Assembly: GCA_964352405.1 (NCBI GenBank)
Contig: CAYGRY010000055.1
Span: 1-21,107 of the forward strand
DNA: 21,107 nt
Source of the DNA: UBA4207 sp964352405
Lineage (GTDB): Bacteria > Bdellovibrionota > Bacteriovoracia > Bacteriovoracales > Bacteriovoracaceae
Direction: 5' to 3'
Shown here: positions 1-7,184 of the stretch, piece after piece
Layout of the letters: every line of letters starts with the position of its first letter
Numbering within the stretch: position 1 is the first letter of the stretch
Notes under the pieces: generated by a model
Databases searched by the model: none
What the model saw: the letters and a program-made list of their open reading frames with translations, nothing else
What the model was told of the DNA's origin: nothing
Made by a program: the position numbers and the translations under genes

Positions 1-40
1 CCTAGAATGAGGCGGCGCGTTCTGCCAAGTTGCGCTGCGC

Positions 41-178
41 TTATAAATTTTTCGTAAGTAGGCGAGATAAGCCCTGTATTAATAATAATGAGCTCGCAAA
101 TGCCATAAATCCAATAGTTGCGATGGCACTATTTATTTCCTGCATGGCCTGGACTTTTGCTGATGGTAATTTTTTCAT
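41..178 (-). CDS. small single-pass membrane protein, 45 aa (unknown function)
   Basis: A 45-residue open frame starts at the ATG at 176-178. A strong Shine-Dalgarno AGGAGG lies about 5 bases upstream on the minus strand, which is why this start is preferred to the longer frame beginning at 223. The peptide has a short charged N-terminus (MKKLPSAKVQ), then one hydrophobic stretch of about 22 residues (roughly 15-37: INSAIATIGFMAFASSLLLI), then a basic tail ending LTKNL. This suggests a single membrane-spanning peptide with a basic C-terminus. It lies 69 bases downstream of the 326-aa exported protein on the same strand and may be co-transcribed with it. No family is recognised. Being so short, it rests on the ribosome binding site and the hydrophobic segment alone. 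Confidence 0.5.
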   Translation of the reverse strand: MKKLPSAKVQAMQEINSAIATIGFMAFASSLLLIQGLSRLLTKNL

Positions 179-247
179 GGGGCCTCCTTGCGACCAGTTT
201 TGGCATTCATTGCCAATCCCCATTTAAGAATGCACGTGACGTGCCAA

Positions 248-1228
248 TTATGGGGCAGGGTAGAGAGAATCGAAGCTATCAACGCCTAAAGAGTTGTGGC
301 CTATAGAGTTGATGAGAAACGGTGATAATTGGCCATATTTAGCTTTGAGTTTATCAATCGCTTGAGGCTCCATTGGACAAGTATACTTTCTACCAAGTTT
401 ATCTTTTGTCTCAAGCTTTTCGAGGCGAGCAGCGACCTTATTGGCCAAGCTTTCATTTTTAAAACGGCTGCAGTTAATGCCTTCATCAAATGCTTTATCG
501 ATATAGTTTGCCCAGTCGATTTTGTTTTCAGTGGTAACCCATTTTTCATCAACACAAGCAACATAAGGACCTTGGTTATACTCTGAGCCCAAAACGTCAT
601 CGTATTTTAATTCAATATGATTCCAAAATCTCATACCATTAAAGTTTGCAGTTAAATCGGCGTAAGACATAACACCAGTTGTAACTGCACCAAGAATGCC
701 AGTTTCCGCTTTCCAACCAATTTGTAAGGCTTCTTCGACTGTATTCTTCTCTAGACGAAACTCATTAAAGTATCTGTATCCAGAACCCATGAAATGTTCA
801 AATTTATCTGTACCAACTAAAATGCCGTTAATTTTCATTTGATCAGCAATAGGGTCGCTAATACGTGAAGTGCCACCTTGAACAATCGCTTCGTACCATT
901 TGAAATCTTGATAGATAGATTGTTTTGATGGAATTTTTATTTTTGCATATTCATCAGAGTTAATAATCTCTTTAGCGAGTTCACCCTGGTATTGATTATT
1001 AAATCTTTTTCTAAGTGATTTATAGAGACGCTTTTGATCACATCCGTCTTTTTTATGATTAGCTTCATCAAGAGATTCTTGCAGTAAACGATTGGTCAGT
1101 TGATTAACTTTTATTAAAGAATCTTCAAGTGGCTCAAAACGCTTACTAAAAGCATCGATTTCAGCACTAAAACCTGTCAAAGGTGTAAGACACAAGCAAC
1201 TAAGAATAATAAGTTTTGTTGTTTTCAA
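248..1228 (-). CDS. exported protein with DKFEHF motif, 326 aa (unknown function)
   Basis: The start is a TTG at 1226-1228. An in-frame stop lies a short way upstream and no ATG falls between, and the TTG gives a textbook signal peptide (basic MKTTK, hydrophobic core, cleavage near GFSA-E at residue 22). A GGGG run about 5 bases upstream is a weak ribosome binding site. The mature protein is charged and largely helical at first (about 25-115), then carries GTDKFEHFMGSGYRYF (139-154) and SYADLTANFNGMRFW (188-202), both rich in conserved-looking polar and aromatic residues. DK-x-x-HF motifs occur in small envelope proteins of the YfiM/DUF2279 type, but the resemblance is limited to the motif. 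Four cysteines occur in the mature part (C63 and three in the C-terminal third). It is probably periplasmic or outer-membrane associated; function unknown. Confidence 0.8.
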   Translation of the reverse strand: MKTTKLIILSCLCLTPLTGFSAEIDAFSKRFEPLEDSLIKVNQLTNRLLQESLDEANHKKDGCDQKRLYKSLRKRFNNQYQGELAKEIINSDEYAKIKIPSKQSIYQDFKWYEAIVQGGTSRISDPIADQMKINGILVGTDKFEHFMGSGYRYFNEFRLEKNTVEEALQIGWKAETGILGAVTTGVMSYADLTANFNGMRFWNHIELKYDDVLGSEYNQGPYVACVDEKWVTTENKIDWANYIDKAFDEGINCSRFKNESLANKVAARLEKLETKDKLGRKYTCPMEPQAIDKLKAKYGQLSPFLINSIGHNSLGVDSFDSLYPAP

Positions 1229-1266
1229 AATAACCCCAAGGATGAATCTGGTGTCATTCTAACACC

Positions 1267-1310
1267 GGCCAAGGGGCGAGGGGACAACCCCTGTAGATTT
1301 TACAGGGGCC
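1267..1310 (-). promoter_or_regulatory. GC-rich hairpin region after the 982-aa gene (possible terminator or attenuator)
   Basis: An 8-bp inverted repeat, CCCCTGTA (1288-1295) and TACAGGGG (1301-1308), encloses a 5-base loop, about 15 bases beyond the stop codon of the 982-aa gene. The left arm can instead pair with GGGG at 1280-1283 around the loop ACAA, so two mutually exclusive hairpins are possible. Neither is followed by a T-run in the minus direction, so it is not a classic intrinsic terminator. It lies about 50 bases before the start of the 326-aa gene. Confidence 0.4.
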
Positions 1311-1322
1311 AGATGACTTTTA

Positions 1323-4271
1323 TTATTTCTTCTCTTCGTACTCTAAGAGAAGGTTTTTACTTTGAACAACTTTATATCTATCTGAAATTCTATCAAAGAT
1401 ACTTCCAGACTTAGAACCAATCCCAGCAGGATTTCTAAAGTTTAAGGTATCATTTTGAGGTCCACCCTTTTTGAACATATTCGCAAATGGGTTTGATCCT
1501 CCATCTTTTGAAGCAGGTTTTCTACCAACACCACGACCACCGCTTAGGCGACCAATACTACTTCCAGAATAAGCCAGGCTTTTTCCACCACTAGCTTGAC
1601 CACCTTTCGATCCACCTGCGCCGCCACTGCCACTGCCGCCGCGACCAGTACTACCAACTGCTGAAGCTCCAGATCCGCCACCACCAGAGACACCGCCTCT
1701 ATTGCTTGATTTAAATCCAGCTGCTGATGGTCCTCCACCTTCTATCCCACCAGATTTATTTCTATTTGGAATGATAGATCCGATTGGTCCTGTTTCACCT
1801 GTACGATCAGATGTGACGTTTCCATCTGTTGCAGCATTATCAAAACCTGTATCAGCATCAAGTGCGATACCGTTTCCGCCAAATCCACCGCCGCCAATTG
1901 AAAGACTATTGTTACCAAAGCCTACGTTTCTAGCTACCGGTTGAACACCAGCGGCACACCCAGGAGTTGAAGGGTCAAAGGCACATGGACCTGCAAGAAG
2001 AGCATCTGAAGGCGGAACAAAGTTTTCACTTGGGTCATATCCTTCAATTCTTTTTAATAGGTCATCAATTTGTCTGGCTTGTTTATTAAGCATACCGGCA
2101 GCTAAGAAACTTGCGGCAGCTTCTGTTGCTGTTTGAGCAAGAATTCTTTTCGCTGTATCTCTAAATTCATCGTTCATTATTAAACTGCCAGCTGAAGTAT
2201 TCTTTGCTGTAACCTCACAAAGCTTTTCACCTTGATCTGCTGACACAAGAATTCTAGTCGTGTTTGGATCTAAATCCTGTTCAAGAGCATTACCTATAGT
2301 GTCGCCTGAAACCTGACCATAGGTGAATGGAGATTGGGCAAAGCCTAGTGTTGCCAGAAACTTAGTTGCAGCTTTGCTATGACTTAAAGAAATTCTTGTA
2401 CTTACTTTGTCACCAGAAATATCAGTTTTACATGTCTTTATCAGTTTATTCCTATTAGGCATCGATTCAAGAATACCAAAAAGTGCCGCTAATTTTGCAG
2501 TGTCAAGTGCAGCATTTTGATTTGCATAACCGGCACGGTCCTTAATTTCACCTTTTTGAATATTAAGTGCTCCACGGTGATCGATTCCACCGATGGCACC
2601 TTGTTGACTTAAAGAATTTTGATCTTCAATACGCTCACTTTGATAATGAATTCCTTGACCAGCTTGTAAAGCAGTCTTGGCAACCATTGATGCATCGTAA
2701 GTATTAATAAAATCTACACAAGGCTTGAAGTCTTGAGCTTCAGGTCCGTAGGTTTCACATTTTAATTGTTGATCAAAAGAAGCTTTAATTGTTTTTGCTT
2801 CAGAACCAGTTGATGTGTATTCACGATCATAGTCAGAGTGCTTTGTTAGAGACATAAGGGCTTCACATCGCTCTAAGTTTTTACGATGATCGGCCATTGC
2901 TTCTAGACCTGCAACTGCATAAGCTTTAAACTTTTCTTTAATCGCTTTAAGTTTAGGGTTTCCAGAAGTCTCAGCTTTCGCTTGAATTGACTCTGTGAAA
3001 GCTTTGTGCTTTTCATGTTTTTGTTCTGTGGTTTGACCTTCTGGCGCCTTTGGATTCTTACATCTATTAATGAACTTTATCTCATCAGAGGTAAACCTTT
3101 TGTCTGATTCTACTTTGGAAATATATTTTGGATCAGTAGGATTATTTCCAGTCCCATCTAAACCCAATAGTTTCTTTCTATAAAAATAATGCCAAGATGG
3201 ATCCCAGATTGGTTCAGCTTCAGAGTTCATCTTTCCTTTTTTAAACTTATGCCACTCTTCAGTTCCCTGAGCTTCACAAAATACTAGTAATCTTGACTCT
3301 GTGAAATCTCTTGTACCTGATAAGTCTAGATCATCAAAATCGTCATCAGCTCTTCTCGATCTGGAACTTGATCTCGAGCGAGATGCCAGAATATCATCAA
3401 CATCTGCATATGGACTTGAGCCAAAATCTAAAGAAAATACTGCATTTTCATCAGTTGTAAGCGGTGCAGTTTCTAAACCTGATAAATCACATTTGATTTG
3501 ATTTAAGTTAGCCTCTGCTATACTTGTTGCAACTTGTTGCCCTGGAGTTCCTGTAATTTGAGCAGCGACTCCAAAACAACCACCGCCAGGTACAGAAAGG
3601 TCAATATTCTCGTTATCTCTAGCACAACCTGTAAGGGCCGCAAGTTGATCACCTGTTACCTGACTAGTATTTTGAGGACAAGTTGGTCCAGGAATTTTTG
3701 AAATTTTATTTGGGTCATTATTATTTTTACACCAAACATATTCCGCTGTTCTAATGTCATCGTTCTCAGTAGTTGGATAAAAAACAGTTTTACATGCTGT
3801 ATGTGTTTGTATGTCTAAAGGCCCACTACTTCCTCCGGCGCAATTATCTAGTTTAAGAGCGATGTCGTCAGGAGCGATTGCAGAACAATCAACTTTTTTC
3901 TCGAATGTAGTTCCTTGAATTAGGCACCATTTTGGATCTTGATTCACGGTCGTCGTTGTATTTCCTAAACACTCAGTCAAATTGCTATCTGTTAGCGAAA
4001 CCTCATATCCAATAGCTGATGCACATCTTTGATCATCAGATGAAGCTGCGAATACTCCAGGACCATAGTCAGTACATTCCATTAATGGTTGATTATTATT
4101 TCTACCATTTACAGTCGTTCCAGCTTCATGTCTAAAAATACGGTTTGAGTTCTTACACCAAATCATTGCTCCAACACCTGCCGCTTGAGCAGTTGATTGA
4201 ATGACTGGATACAAGAGAACTTGCATAAGAATCAAAGATTTTAGGCATTTGATAATTTGTGATCTTTTCAT
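1323..4271 (-). CDS. large cysteine-rich and glycine-rich exported protein, 982 aa (unknown function)
   Basis: The start chosen is the ATG at 4269-4271, preceded by GGAAG at about 5 bases and giving a good signal peptide (MKRSQIIKCLKSLILMQVLL..., cleavage near AQA-AG, residue 31). A longer frame to 4370 would bury the signal peptide. Visible regions: cysteine-rich N-terminal part, about 36-262, with three Trp-Cys modules (WC at 38, 115 and 180) each followed by further cysteines; an Arg/Ser run then an Asp run (about 297-317); a charged, largely helical middle (about 330-780); a long Gly/Ser-rich low-complexity stretch (about 840-940); and a C-terminal block SIFDRISDRY (957-966) followed by exactly 16 residues. 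The cysteines suggest disulfide-linked modules outside the cytoplasm. No known family is recognised. The last block matches one in the 538-aa protein nearby. It could be a surface, secretion-apparatus or predation-related structural protein, but this is inference. Confidence 0.85.
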   Translation of the reverse strand: MKRSQIIKCLKSLILMQVLLYPVIQSTAQAAGVGAMIWCKNSNRIFRHEAGTTVNGRNNNQPLMECTDYGPGVFAASSDDQRCASAIGYEVSLTDSNLTECLGNTTTTVNQDPKWCLIQGTTFEKKVDCSAIAPDDIALKLDNCAGGSSGPLDIQTHTACKTVFYPTTENDDIRTAEYVWCKNNNDPNKISKIPGPTCPQNTSQVTGDQLAALTGCARDNENIDLSVPGGGCFGVAAQITGTPGQQVATSIAEANLNQIKCDLSGLETAPLTTDENAVFSLDFGSSPYADVDDILASRSRSSSRSRRADDDFDDLDLSGTRDFTESRLLVFCEAQGTEEWHKFKKGKMNSEAEPIWDPSWHYFYRKKLLGLDGTGNNPTDPKYISKVESDKRFTSDEIKFINRCKNPKAPEGQTTEQKHEKHKAFTESIQAKAETSGNPKLKAIKEKFKAYAVAGLEAMADHRKNLERCEALMSLTKHSDYDREYTSTGSEAKTIKASFDQQLKCETYGPEAQDFKPCVDFINTYDASMVAKTALQAGQGIHYQSERIEDQNSLSQQGAIGGIDHRGALNIQKGEIKDRAGYANQNAALDTAKLAALFGILESMPNRNKLIKTCKTDISGDKVSTRISLSHSKAATKFLATLGFAQSPFTYGQVSGDTIGNALEQDLDPNTTRILVSADQGEKLCEVTAKNTSAGSLIMNDEFRDTAKRILAQTATEAAASFLAAGMLNKQARQIDDLLKRIEGYDPSENFVPPSDALLAGPCAFDPSTPGCAAGVQPVARNVGFGNNSLSIGGGGFGGNGIALDADTGFDNAATDGNVTSDRTGETGPIGSIIPNRNKSGGIEGGGPSAAGFKSSNRGGVSGGGGSGASAVGSTGRGGSGSGGAGGSKGGQASGGKSLAYSGSSIGRLSGGRGVGRKPASKDGGSNPFANMFKKGGPQNDTLNFRNPAGIGSKSGSIFDRISDRYKVVQSKNLLLEYEEKK

Positions 4272-4314
4272 AATTCTTCCAAATTCATAAATTTGTTTAC
4301 TGACTACATCTATT

Positions 4315-4341
4315 TTATCGGCATATCGCCAATAGAAGTTA
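4315..4341 (-). promoter_or_regulatory. candidate sigma-28 (FliA)-type promoter for the 982-aa gene
   Basis: On the minus strand the sequence reads TAAC (4338-4341), 15 bases, then GCCGATAA (4315-4322). GCCGATAA is the exact -10 consensus of the flagellar sigma factor FliA, at the spacing expected from TAAA-N15-GCCGATAA; the -35 matches only partly (TAACTTCT against TAAAGTTT). Transcription would begin near 4308, about 37 bases before the ATG at 4271, consistent with that start. The overlapping TAAAAT could also serve as a sigma-70 -10. Confidence 0.35.
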
Positions 4342-4482
4342 AGCAAAAGCCTCAAGAACTCTGTAAACACTGTTTGAAAAGGCTAAATACCTATGATTAC
4401 TGACATTAGAGTTCATCGCTGCTAGGCTAGTCTGATTGTTCATGTGCCAACCAAACTTGGCAAAATAAGCAAAGGAAGACTC

Positions 4483-4878
4483 ATGCATCGTTATCAAGTC
4501 ACTATTCATGAAGGCCACCTCGATACCTTTGGTCACGTTAATAATGCCAAATATCTTGAGCTATATGAGCAGGCGAGATGGGATTTGATCACTAATAACG
4601 GCTATGGCTTAGATCAAATTAAAACCTTAAAGATTGGGCCTGTCGTATTAGAGCTCGATTTATCGTTTAAAAGAGAAATCACTAATAGGGAAGTCATCAC
4701 TATTGAATCTGAACCTCAAAAGATTGAGCACCCACTGATCATGGAAATAAAACAAAGAATGCTGAAGAGCGATGGCTCATTGGCTTCAGAGATTTGTCTT
4801 AAAATTGGTTTAATGGATCTTAATAAAAGAAAACTTATTGCGCCTACTCCAGAATGGATGAAAGCGATTGAGTGCTAG
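4483..4878 (+). CDS. acyl-CoA thioesterase, 4-hydroxybenzoyl-CoA thioesterase (hotdog) family
   Basis: A 131-aa protein starts at ATG 4483, preceded by AAAGGAAG at a normal distance; an in-frame GTG at 4444 would add 13 residues but lacks such a site. Near the N-terminus it has the family signature LDTFGHVNNAKYLELYEQAR (residues 13-32). In the 4HBT/YbgC family the Asp of this motif (here D14) is catalytic and GHVNN caps the active-site helix. The single hotdog domain fills the protein and length is normal. Expected activity is hydrolysis of an acyl-CoA (or acyl-ACP) thioester in the cytoplasm; the substrate cannot be read from sequence. It stands alone between oppositely oriented genes: divergent from the 982-aa gene, and overlapping the stop of the M15 peptidase by 4 bases at its own end. 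Confidence 0.9.
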   Translation: MHRYQVTIHEGHLDTFGHVNNAKYLELYEQARWDLITNNGYGLDQIKTLKIGPVVLELDLSFKREITNREVITIESEPQKIEHPLIMEIKQRMLKSDGSLASEICLKIGLMDLNKRKLIAPTPEWMKAIEC

Positions 4879-5546
4879 TTAGCGATGTTGATAATATAGC
4901 GCTGATAAATTTCTGGAGCACGAGACTTCACAATATCTTTTAAAGAAAGGTCGTTGATTGAATCTAAGTGATTCATAAAAAACTCTTCTGTATAAAGTTC
5001 AAAATTCTTTTCAGCGATAGGTCGATAGCTTATATGCCATGCCTCAGGCGCGACTCCGCCGCGATCAGTGTTGTAGGGAAGAAAGAAACCTTCACAGTCA
5101 TCAGCAGCAATTAAAGAGTCAAGCCAGCCGTAAAACTCATGAAAAACCTCAGAGACTTCTTTTGGAGTTAATTGAACTTGGTAGTTTTCTTCGACGACAC
5201 GTCCATCAAAAACATCGATATCAGTTCCCCAGTGATGCCTTGAGGCTCCTGGAAAGGCTGACCATCGCATGATCGCCTCAACGATTTGTTCTTCATTTAA
5301 AGAAGTAAAATCTAGTTTATTGCCATGAGTATCTAGTAGATCTCTTTGCCCCGTAGCCTTGGCTTGCCAAATTTTAGTTTGAGTTTCATAGGATCTAAAA
5401 CTAGAAACAATTTTTAAATCAAAACCGTTGAGTTTAGCGCGATCAGAAAGTCTTTTTAAGGCAATGGCAGTATTTTCTTCAAAGAGAAAACCCCCAAGAC
5501 CGGGGGTTAAATGGACTTCAGTTTTACCTGTTAAAATATCTTTCAT
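4875..5546 (-). CDS. M15 family (VanY/LdcB-like) peptidoglycan carboxypeptidase without signal peptide
   Basis: A 223-aa zinc peptidase of MEROPS family M15B. The motif S-x-H-x6-D is at 102-111 (SRHHWGTDID; zinc ligands H104 and D111) and the E-x-x-H motif is in PEAWHISYRP (catalytic E168, zinc ligand H171). SSFRSYETQTKIW (48-60) is the conserved upstream block. Members remove a terminal D-amino acid from peptidoglycan stem peptides, either D,D- (VanY) or L,D-specific (LdcB); which applies here is unclear. No signal peptide or membrane segment is present, and an in-frame TAA two codons before the ATG rules out an N-terminal extension, so a cytoplasmic role such as trimming imported muropeptides is plausible. 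It begins 9 bases after the 538-aa gene with no strong ribosome binding site, suggesting translational coupling. Confidence 0.9.
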   Translation of the reverse strand: MKDILTGKTEVHLTPGLGGFLFEENTAIALKRLSDRAKLNGFDLKIVSSFRSYETQTKIWQAKATGQRDLLDTHGNKLDFTSLNEEQIVEAIMRWSAFPGASRHHWGTDIDVFDGRVVEENYQVQLTPKEVSEVFHEFYGWLDSLIAADDCEGFFLPYNTDRGGVAPEAWHISYRPIAEKNFELYTEEFFMNHLDSINDLSLKDIVKSRAPEIYQRYIINIAN

Positions 5547-5555
5547 ACTTTAAGT

Positions 5556-7172
5556 TTAAAGGCCTTCTGAATCATCGTCAAACAAACGACGAAGACCACT
5601 TGTCGTATAACGATTAGAAATAACCTGCCAAATTGAAACATCTTTACGGTCAACAATATCATCTTGGGCTTCGGAGTAATCATATTTTTTAGCCATGACG
5701 CTATCACTTGATCCAGCAGCTTTATTATCGTTACCGTAAAGATCAAAACCAGTTTTCTTTTTTGCTTTTGTGCGATTAATTCCACCACGACCAAGATGAA
5801 CTGATAATCCGATATCTTTTCGCATTTTATCAAGTGATGCCGCTAGTTCAGGTGATTTTATTGAACCTGAGGATGGCCCTCTTCCAAGTTGTTCCTGTGC
5901 CGCTCTTATTGCTTTAGGTGATAAGGATTTTGCTAAGGCTTTTGTCATGGACAAAGGTTCTAAGAGGCTATTGGAAGAAGCAAACTTTGGATTGGCTTTA
6001 ATTTTTGCTAAAACTTGATTTCTTGCCGCACCAACTCTTGCTGCAAGTTGCCCAATATTTCCAGATTGAAGCTCGCCAGAGCCTAATCCACCACCAAACA
6101 GCGTATTCATCGACCCAATAACTTGAGGGATACCAGTATTGGGTCCAAGTGCTGCAATCTGATTTACGTTAACAGGAACTTTGAAACAACCGTCATCACC
6201 TTGCTCGTTCTTAACTTGTTTACATTGACAGTTTTGATCGTAGACACCGTCAATTCTAAAGCAGCCTTGAGGTTTAGACTGATTTTTATTTCCATAATCA
6301 CCAGCTTCTGCGAATAAACTCTTGTCTAAATTCGCAAATAATGACTGACATGTTTCGGATTTGGTTCTCTCAGTATTTCTTGATCCATCTGCTTTAAAAC
6401 AATAACATTTTGGACTACTTAAATCATCTCGAGATTTACAAAAACTTGATGCCATAAGTGTTGTTTCAAACTTGCTTCTAGCAGTCGCTGCAATTTTAGC
6501 ATTTTCTTCCGCTTGTTTCTTTTCACGTTCAGCGCCAGCAGCAAGAACTCCTGTTAAGATCGCTGATACACCACTTAAAGCTAATATACCCATCGATGTT
6601 GAGAGCATTTTTTTAAAAACTATTCCCGAAGCTGCACCTGTAATTGCACCGCTTGCGCTTCTAACTGACTCTCTAGCATCACTAACTTTTGTCGCACTTT
6701 CTTTTCCTGCACCTTCATTCCAATCAGATCTTTTAAGGTCTTTGTTTGCATCTTTTGCTTTAGCAAAATCACTATCTGCTTGTTTGTTGGCATCAGCTAG
6801 TTCAGTTTTTGAAGATTCAAGTTTTTCATCTGGAGATGGTTCCTTTTTATCTGCATCTGCTCCATCTTCTTCAGGTGCCATGCAAGGCAATGGCGTGCCT
6901 GTCGTACTCCCAACTGTAAGCTCTACTCCCGCCATTACGGCCGTTGCTGCGTACGCCATTGTGAAGAGTTTATATGCCTTTGCATGTTGTCCAGCATAGT
7001 CTGCGATAGCATTTTGCTCAGCCTCAAGATAGGTGAAAGCCGCAACTTGCTTTTCATAAGAGTCCTTGCTGTCATCTTCATAATCTTTTTTGAGTTCATC
7101 AAACTGATCTTTTGCCATAAAACGAAGGTAGAGCTCTCCCACAAAAGAGGCGATACCTGCAGCCATCATCAT
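5556..7172 (-). CDS. multi-pass cysteine-rich membrane protein, 538 aa (unknown function)
   Basis: The frame begins with three consecutive ATG codons (first at 7170-7172). Hydrophobic segments lie at about 2-18, 68-88 and 193-213; between the last two is a charged Lys/Asp/Ala helical stretch (105-170, possible coiled coil). Residues 240-330 hold eight cysteines in two similar units, CYCFKADG (256-263) and GCFRIDG (303-309) with a following CQC (315-317), suggesting disulfide-bonded extracytoplasmic repeats. The C-terminus carries SIWQVISNRY (513-522) followed by exactly 16 residues, matching the 982-aa protein. There is no conventional signal peptide, and the nearest Shine-Dalgarno (AAGGAGG) lies about 19 bases before the first ATG, too far for efficient initiation. 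The gene is in the same frame as the upstream 141-aa gene, separated from its TGA by four codons. No known family is recognised. Confidence 0.8.
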   Translation of the reverse strand: MMMAAGIASFVGELYLRFMAKDQFDELKKDYEDDSKDSYEKQVAAFTYLEAEQNAIADYAGQHAKAYKLFTMAYAATAVMAGVELTVGSTTGTPLPCMAPEEDGADADKKEPSPDEKLESSKTELADANKQADSDFAKAKDANKDLKRSDWNEGAGKESATKVSDARESVRSASGAITGAASGIVFKKMLSTSMGILALSGVSAILTGVLAAGAEREKKQAEENAKIAATARSKFETTLMASSFCKSRDDLSSPKCYCFKADGSRNTERTKSETCQSLFANLDKSLFAEAGDYGNKNQSKPQGCFRIDGVYDQNCQCKQVKNEQGDDGCFKVPVNVNQIAALGPNTGIPQVIGSMNTLFGGGLGSGELQSGNIGQLAARVGAARNQVLAKIKANPKFASSNSLLEPLSMTKALAKSLSPKAIRAAQEQLGRGPSSGSIKSPELAASLDKMRKDIGLSVHLGRGGINRTKAKKKTGFDLYGNDNKAAGSSDSVMAKKYDYSEAQDDIVDRKDVSIWQVISNRYTTSGLRRLFDDDSEGL

Positions 7173-7184
7173 TTTTCTAGATAA

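Noticed and set aside
1..57. Open plus-strand frame from the left edge to a TAA at 55-57, as a gene end
   Set aside because: Eighteen arginine-rich codons with no recognisable protein; too short to support, and it partly overlaps the small minus-strand gene.
4272..4370. Longer start for the 982-aa protein at 4370 (33 more residues)
   Set aside because: It would place the signal peptide internally, and it begins upstream of the likely promoter; the ATG at 4271 has a good Shine-Dalgarno.
4444..4482. GTG start 13 codons upstream for the thioesterase
   Set aside because: No Shine-Dalgarno, whereas the ATG at 4483 has one and fits the family N-terminus.
5489..5508. AACCCCC...GGGGGTT inverted repeat
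   Set aside because: It lies inside the M15 peptidase coding region (around residues 13-19), with no T-run; likely a coincidence of Pro/Gly codons.
6472..6999. 175-aa plus-strand frame, rich in Ala and Ser
   Set aside because: It is antisense to the 538-aa gene and its composition mirrors the Lys/Asp/Ala-rich coding strand; no ribosome binding site or domain.
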